From CAZOIA01 sp964579675 (lineage in GTDB: Bacteria > Planctomycetota > Phycisphaerae > UBA1845 > PWPN01), in the NCBI GenBank assembly GCA_964579675.1, contig CAZOIA010000268.1, forward strand, positions 1 through 6,662: a stretch of 6,662 nucleotides of DNA. Reading direction: 5' to 3'. A program made the position numbers and the translations under genes. Each line of letters starts with the position of its first letter. The stretch's first letter is position 1. The notes beneath the pieces are model-generated. The model saw nothing but the letters and a program-made list of their open reading frames with translations, made no database searches and had not been told where the DNA came from. Shown piece by piece: positions 5,009 through 6,662 of this stretch.

Positions 5009-6415
5009 ATGAAACGGGCAGGGATGCTCTTACGACTCGCGTGGGCGCCGGTCTTTCTCGCAATCGGATGTGATTCGAGCGGCTTCGGCCACCTTTGGAG
5101 AGATTCGGGCAAAGAGCCTTCCGGGTGGTCGGTCACCTCGGAACCGATCCGCCTCGATGCCCCGACGTCAGCACCTGCGGAGACCGCCATCGCCGACGGC
5201 GCCAAACCGCCCGATGAACAATCGACGCCACTGGCCGCGCGGATCGATGCCTATGTCAGCCAGTTTTCACCCGACGACGTGGGGTCCGAGGCCAAAACGG
5301 GTGGCCGCAGTCCGGCGCCATCTGCGCTGCCACCAGCGGCGACTCGGAACGATCTCCCTTTAATCACCCAGGTCCCACCGGCGACCAGCTCCACCGGCAC
5401 CGTTGCCCCGACAGCCGGGCCCCTTTGCCAGCAGCGGCCGAAGGCCGGTCAGTGTCCCCCATTAGCCGGTGGCCCGGACGCGCGTGGACCCGTCCTTGGG
5501 GTTGCCAATACCTCGATCGGCGCTGAGCCCCGCACCGCCATCCTTACCGGCGCAGAGTCCAGCCCCCTCCCGCCGGAGGTGAAGCCGGCCGCGGCTCTGC
5601 CCGGACCTCGCAGGCCACGCGTCGAACTGATCGACGTCAGGCCGGTGGGCAGACCCACCCTGCCAGGCGAGCACCCCCAGTTGCTGGCGTCGGCCAATCA
5701 CCCCGCCGCCGAATTCGCCCCCGCCCCCGCCCCGACCAGCCTCGTCGGCCTGATCAGTCAACTCGAGCAGGCCCACAAGCTGCACCCCAAGCACCAGGAT
5801 GACCAGCTCAAGCTCCGAATGATCTACTTGGCCACCGGTCAGGACGATAAGGCGACCGGCCCGTTCGAGGGCGTGGATCCGGTCCAGGCCGAGCTCCTGT
5901 CTGCCCTCTGTCGAGTGATGGCAAGCACCAGGCAGGCCGTCCAGGAGCCCGCCTCTACGACCTCGTCGGCCCTGATCGCGGTGGACGAACTCCGGCGGCT
6001 CCTGGGACAGCAATCCATGGTCATCATTCCGAAGATGGCCCTGGTGACGCAGGTCAACAGCTTCGGCGATTACAACGCCGTGATGCCCCGGCGGTTCACC
6101 GCCGGCTGGCCGGTCAACGTGTTCCTCTATACAGAGGTCAGCAACTTCCGCTCCGAACCGACGATTGACGGCAAGCTCCGCACCCTGTTGTCTGAACGGG
6201 TCGAGATCTTTGACGCCACCGGCAAAGTGATCTGGCAGAGGAGCGAGCCGAACATCGAGGATCGCGCCCTGACCCCAAGACGGGACTTCTTCATCCCTTT
6301 CCCCATCACCCTGCCCGCCAACACGCCGCCGGGTGAGTACGTCCTCAAGGCGACCATCGAGGACAAGATCGGCGCCACCACCGATCAACAGCGCATGACC
6401 TTCACGATCGAGTAA
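5009..6415 (+). CDS. Probable lipoprotein with disordered stalk and beta-rich C-terminal domain; function unknown
   Basis: I cannot name a family with certainty. The 468-residue product starts with a lipoprotein-type signal: MKR, a hydrophobic stretch (6-19), and FLAIGC ending in Cys21, which fits a relaxed lipobox (Ala at -3 is less usual). Residues about 30-243 are low in predicted structure and rich in Pro, Ala, Gly, Ser and Thr, as in a stalk crossing the periplasm. Residues about 244-335 look helical (LVGLISQLEQAHKLHPKHQDD, then QAELLSALCRVMASTRQ), loosely resembling a degenerate TPR. Residues about 338-468 look like a beta-sandwich: IPKMALVTQVNSFGDY, VNVFLYTEVSNF, RVEIFDATGKVIWQ, PRRDFFIPFPITLP, PGEYVLKATIEDK. 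This last part looks conserved and may recognise a partner at the cell surface or in the periplasm. It has a strong ribosome binding site and a long inverted repeat just after its stop. Confidence 0.82.
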   Translation: MKRAGMLLRLAWAPVFLAIGCDSSGFGHLWRDSGKEPSGWSVTSEPIRLDAPTSAPAETAIADGAKPPDEQSTPLAARIDAYVSQFSPDDVGSEAKTGGRSPAPSALPPAATRNDLPLITQVPPATSSTGTVAPTAGPLCQQRPKAGQCPPLAGGPDARGPVLGVANTSIGAEPRTAILTGAESSPLPPEVKPAAALPGPRRPRVELIDVRPVGRPTLPGEHPQLLASANHPAAEFAPAPAPTSLVGLISQLEQAHKLHPKHQDDQLKLRMIYLATGQDDKATGPFEGVDPVQAELLSALCRVMASTRQAVQEPASTTSSALIAVDELRRLLGQQSMVIIPKMALVTQVNSFGDYNAVMPRRFTAGWPVNVFLYTEVSNFRSEPTIDGKLRTLLSERVEIFDATGKVIWQRSEPNIEDRALTPRRDFFIPFPITLPANTPPGEYVLKATIEDKIGATTDQQRMTFTIE

Positions 6416-6422
6416 GCATAGC

Positions 6423-6478
6423 CATGGTCGGCCGCGACTGTGCGGCATGCACCTCGCCCGACCCGCGGCACAACCATG
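6423..6478 (+). repeat. 56-base interrupted inverted repeat after the lipoprotein gene
   Basis: CATGGT (6423-6428) pairs with ACCATG (6473-6478), and GCCGCG (6431-6436) pairs with CGCGGC (6464-6469), giving 12 base pairs across a small 2/3-base internal loop. Inside it GTGC (6440-6443) and GCAC (6449-6452) form a smaller hairpin. GCCGC (6431-6435) could instead pair with GCGGC (6442-6446). It begins seven bases after the stop codon. No T-tract follows, so it may be a 3'-end stabiliser, a pause structure or a Rho-type end rather than a standard intrinsic terminator. Confidence 0.65.
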
Positions 6479-6514
6479 CGCGGACCGGCATCGTCGTCCA
6501 AACGAACACCGCTA

Positions 6515-6533
6515 AAGCGACACTTTTTCGCTT
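6515..6533 (+). promoter_or_regulatory. Palindrome overlapping the -35 box, possible operator
   Basis: AAGCGA (6515-6520) and TCGCTT (6528-6533) are a perfect 6-bp inverted repeat with a 7-base spacer. The right arm shares its last two bases with the -35 hexamer at 6532. A dimeric repressor binding here would block the promoter; this is inference from position only. No regulator gene is in the window. Confidence 0.4.
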
Positions 6534-6559
6534 GACGCGCAAGGACTTTTCGAGATAAT
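6532..6559 (+). promoter_or_regulatory. Near-consensus sigma70 promoter reading out of the window
   Basis: TTGACG (6532-6537) matches the -35 consensus at five of six bases. GATAAT (6554-6559) matches the -10 at five of six. The spacer is 16 bases, within the normal range. Transcription would begin near 6566 and continue to the right into sequence beyond the window. It is the only convincing promoter seen, and it sits in an AT-rich island. Its gene is not in view. Confidence 0.65.
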
Positions 6560-6578
6560 GGTTTTTGGGTGTAAGCAA

Positions 6579-6598
6579 CTGCGCGGGGGCCGCGGCAG
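6579..6598 (+). other. Leader hairpin downstream of the promoter
   Basis: CTGC-GCG (6579-6585) pairs with CGC (6591-6593) and GCAG (6595-6598), leaving a bulged G at 6594 and a GGGGC loop: seven GC-rich base pairs. A second small hairpin, CCTG (6609-6612) with CAGG (6617-6620), comes just before an SD-like GGAGG. Both would lie in the 5' leader of the transcript from the promoter at 6532-6559. Confidence 0.45.
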
Positions 6599-6618
6599 AC
6601 ACGCCGCACCTGCGGGCA

Positions 6619-6626
6619 GGGGAGGA
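6619..6626 (+). promoter_or_regulatory. Orphan Shine-Dalgarno-like element
   Basis: GGGGAGGA is a strong anti-16S match, about 55 bases after the expected transcription start. However, no ATG, GTG or TTG lies 5-12 bases downstream; the region reads TTACTAGCC. Either the start lies beyond the window or the match is chance in a purine-rich leader. Confidence 0.3.
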
Positions 6627-6662
6627 TTACTAGCCTTTCGGAAAAGCTCAAACTTTCTTTTG

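Noticed and set aside
5009..6415. LptE, because a lipoprotein gene adjoins holA as in proteobacteria
   Set aside because: The protein is far longer than LptE (about 190 residues), lies downstream rather than upstream of holA, and its domains do not resemble LptE.
5462..6448. A 328-residue open frame on the minus strand opposite the lipoprotein gene
   Set aside because: Low-complexity Gly/Arg/Leu-rich product with no domain. The + strand gene has a strong ribosome binding site and a lipoprotein signal.

Overview
The window is a GC-rich (roughly 63-65% by eye) stretch of bacterial chromosome. It carries six genes, all on the + strand, with short gaps between them (42 to about 240 bases). The organism is most likely a member of the Planctomycetota (Phycisphaerae-like) known from metagenomes. 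That is an inference from four things: the proline- and arginine-rich protein style, a secreted protein combining Ig-like and TPR domains, a lipoprotein with a long low-complexity stalk, and AATTGAG-type and CAGAT-type short repeats in the gaps. No 16S or other marker is present to confirm it.

Layout. Bases 2-463 hold the 3' part of a beta-ketoacyl-ACP synthase II gene (fabF), whose catalytic cysteine lies upstream of the window. A 7-bp tandem repeat (458-497) runs over its stop codon. A KDPG/KHG aldolase (eda-type, 552-1205) follows. The gap 1206-1446 contains no convincing gene but two repeat systems: three CAGAT cores at 10-11 bp spacing, and a 39-bp tandem repeat in 2.6 copies that folds into a hairpin. 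Next come an unrecognised seven-helix membrane protein (1447-2316), an exported Ig-like plus TPR protein (2459-3775), the DNA polymerase III delta subunit holA (3818-4867), and a probable lipoprotein of unknown function with a beta-rich C-terminal domain (5009-6415). The last 247 bases contain no gene. They hold a 56-base inverted repeat just after the last stop, then a near-consensus sigma70 promoter with a palindrome on its -35 box, and a structured leader that runs off the end of the window.

The genes do not form a recognisable pathway. FabF (fatty acid elongation), Eda (central carbon metabolism) and HolA (replication clamp loading) are housekeeping functions. The two envelope proteins and the membrane protein are of unknown role. 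I see no mobile element, CRISPR array, toxin-antitoxin pair, defence system or RNA gene. The most interesting material is the intergenic repeat structure, the terminal regulatory region and the three uncharacterised envelope proteins. I found no clear evidence of a new multi-gene system.
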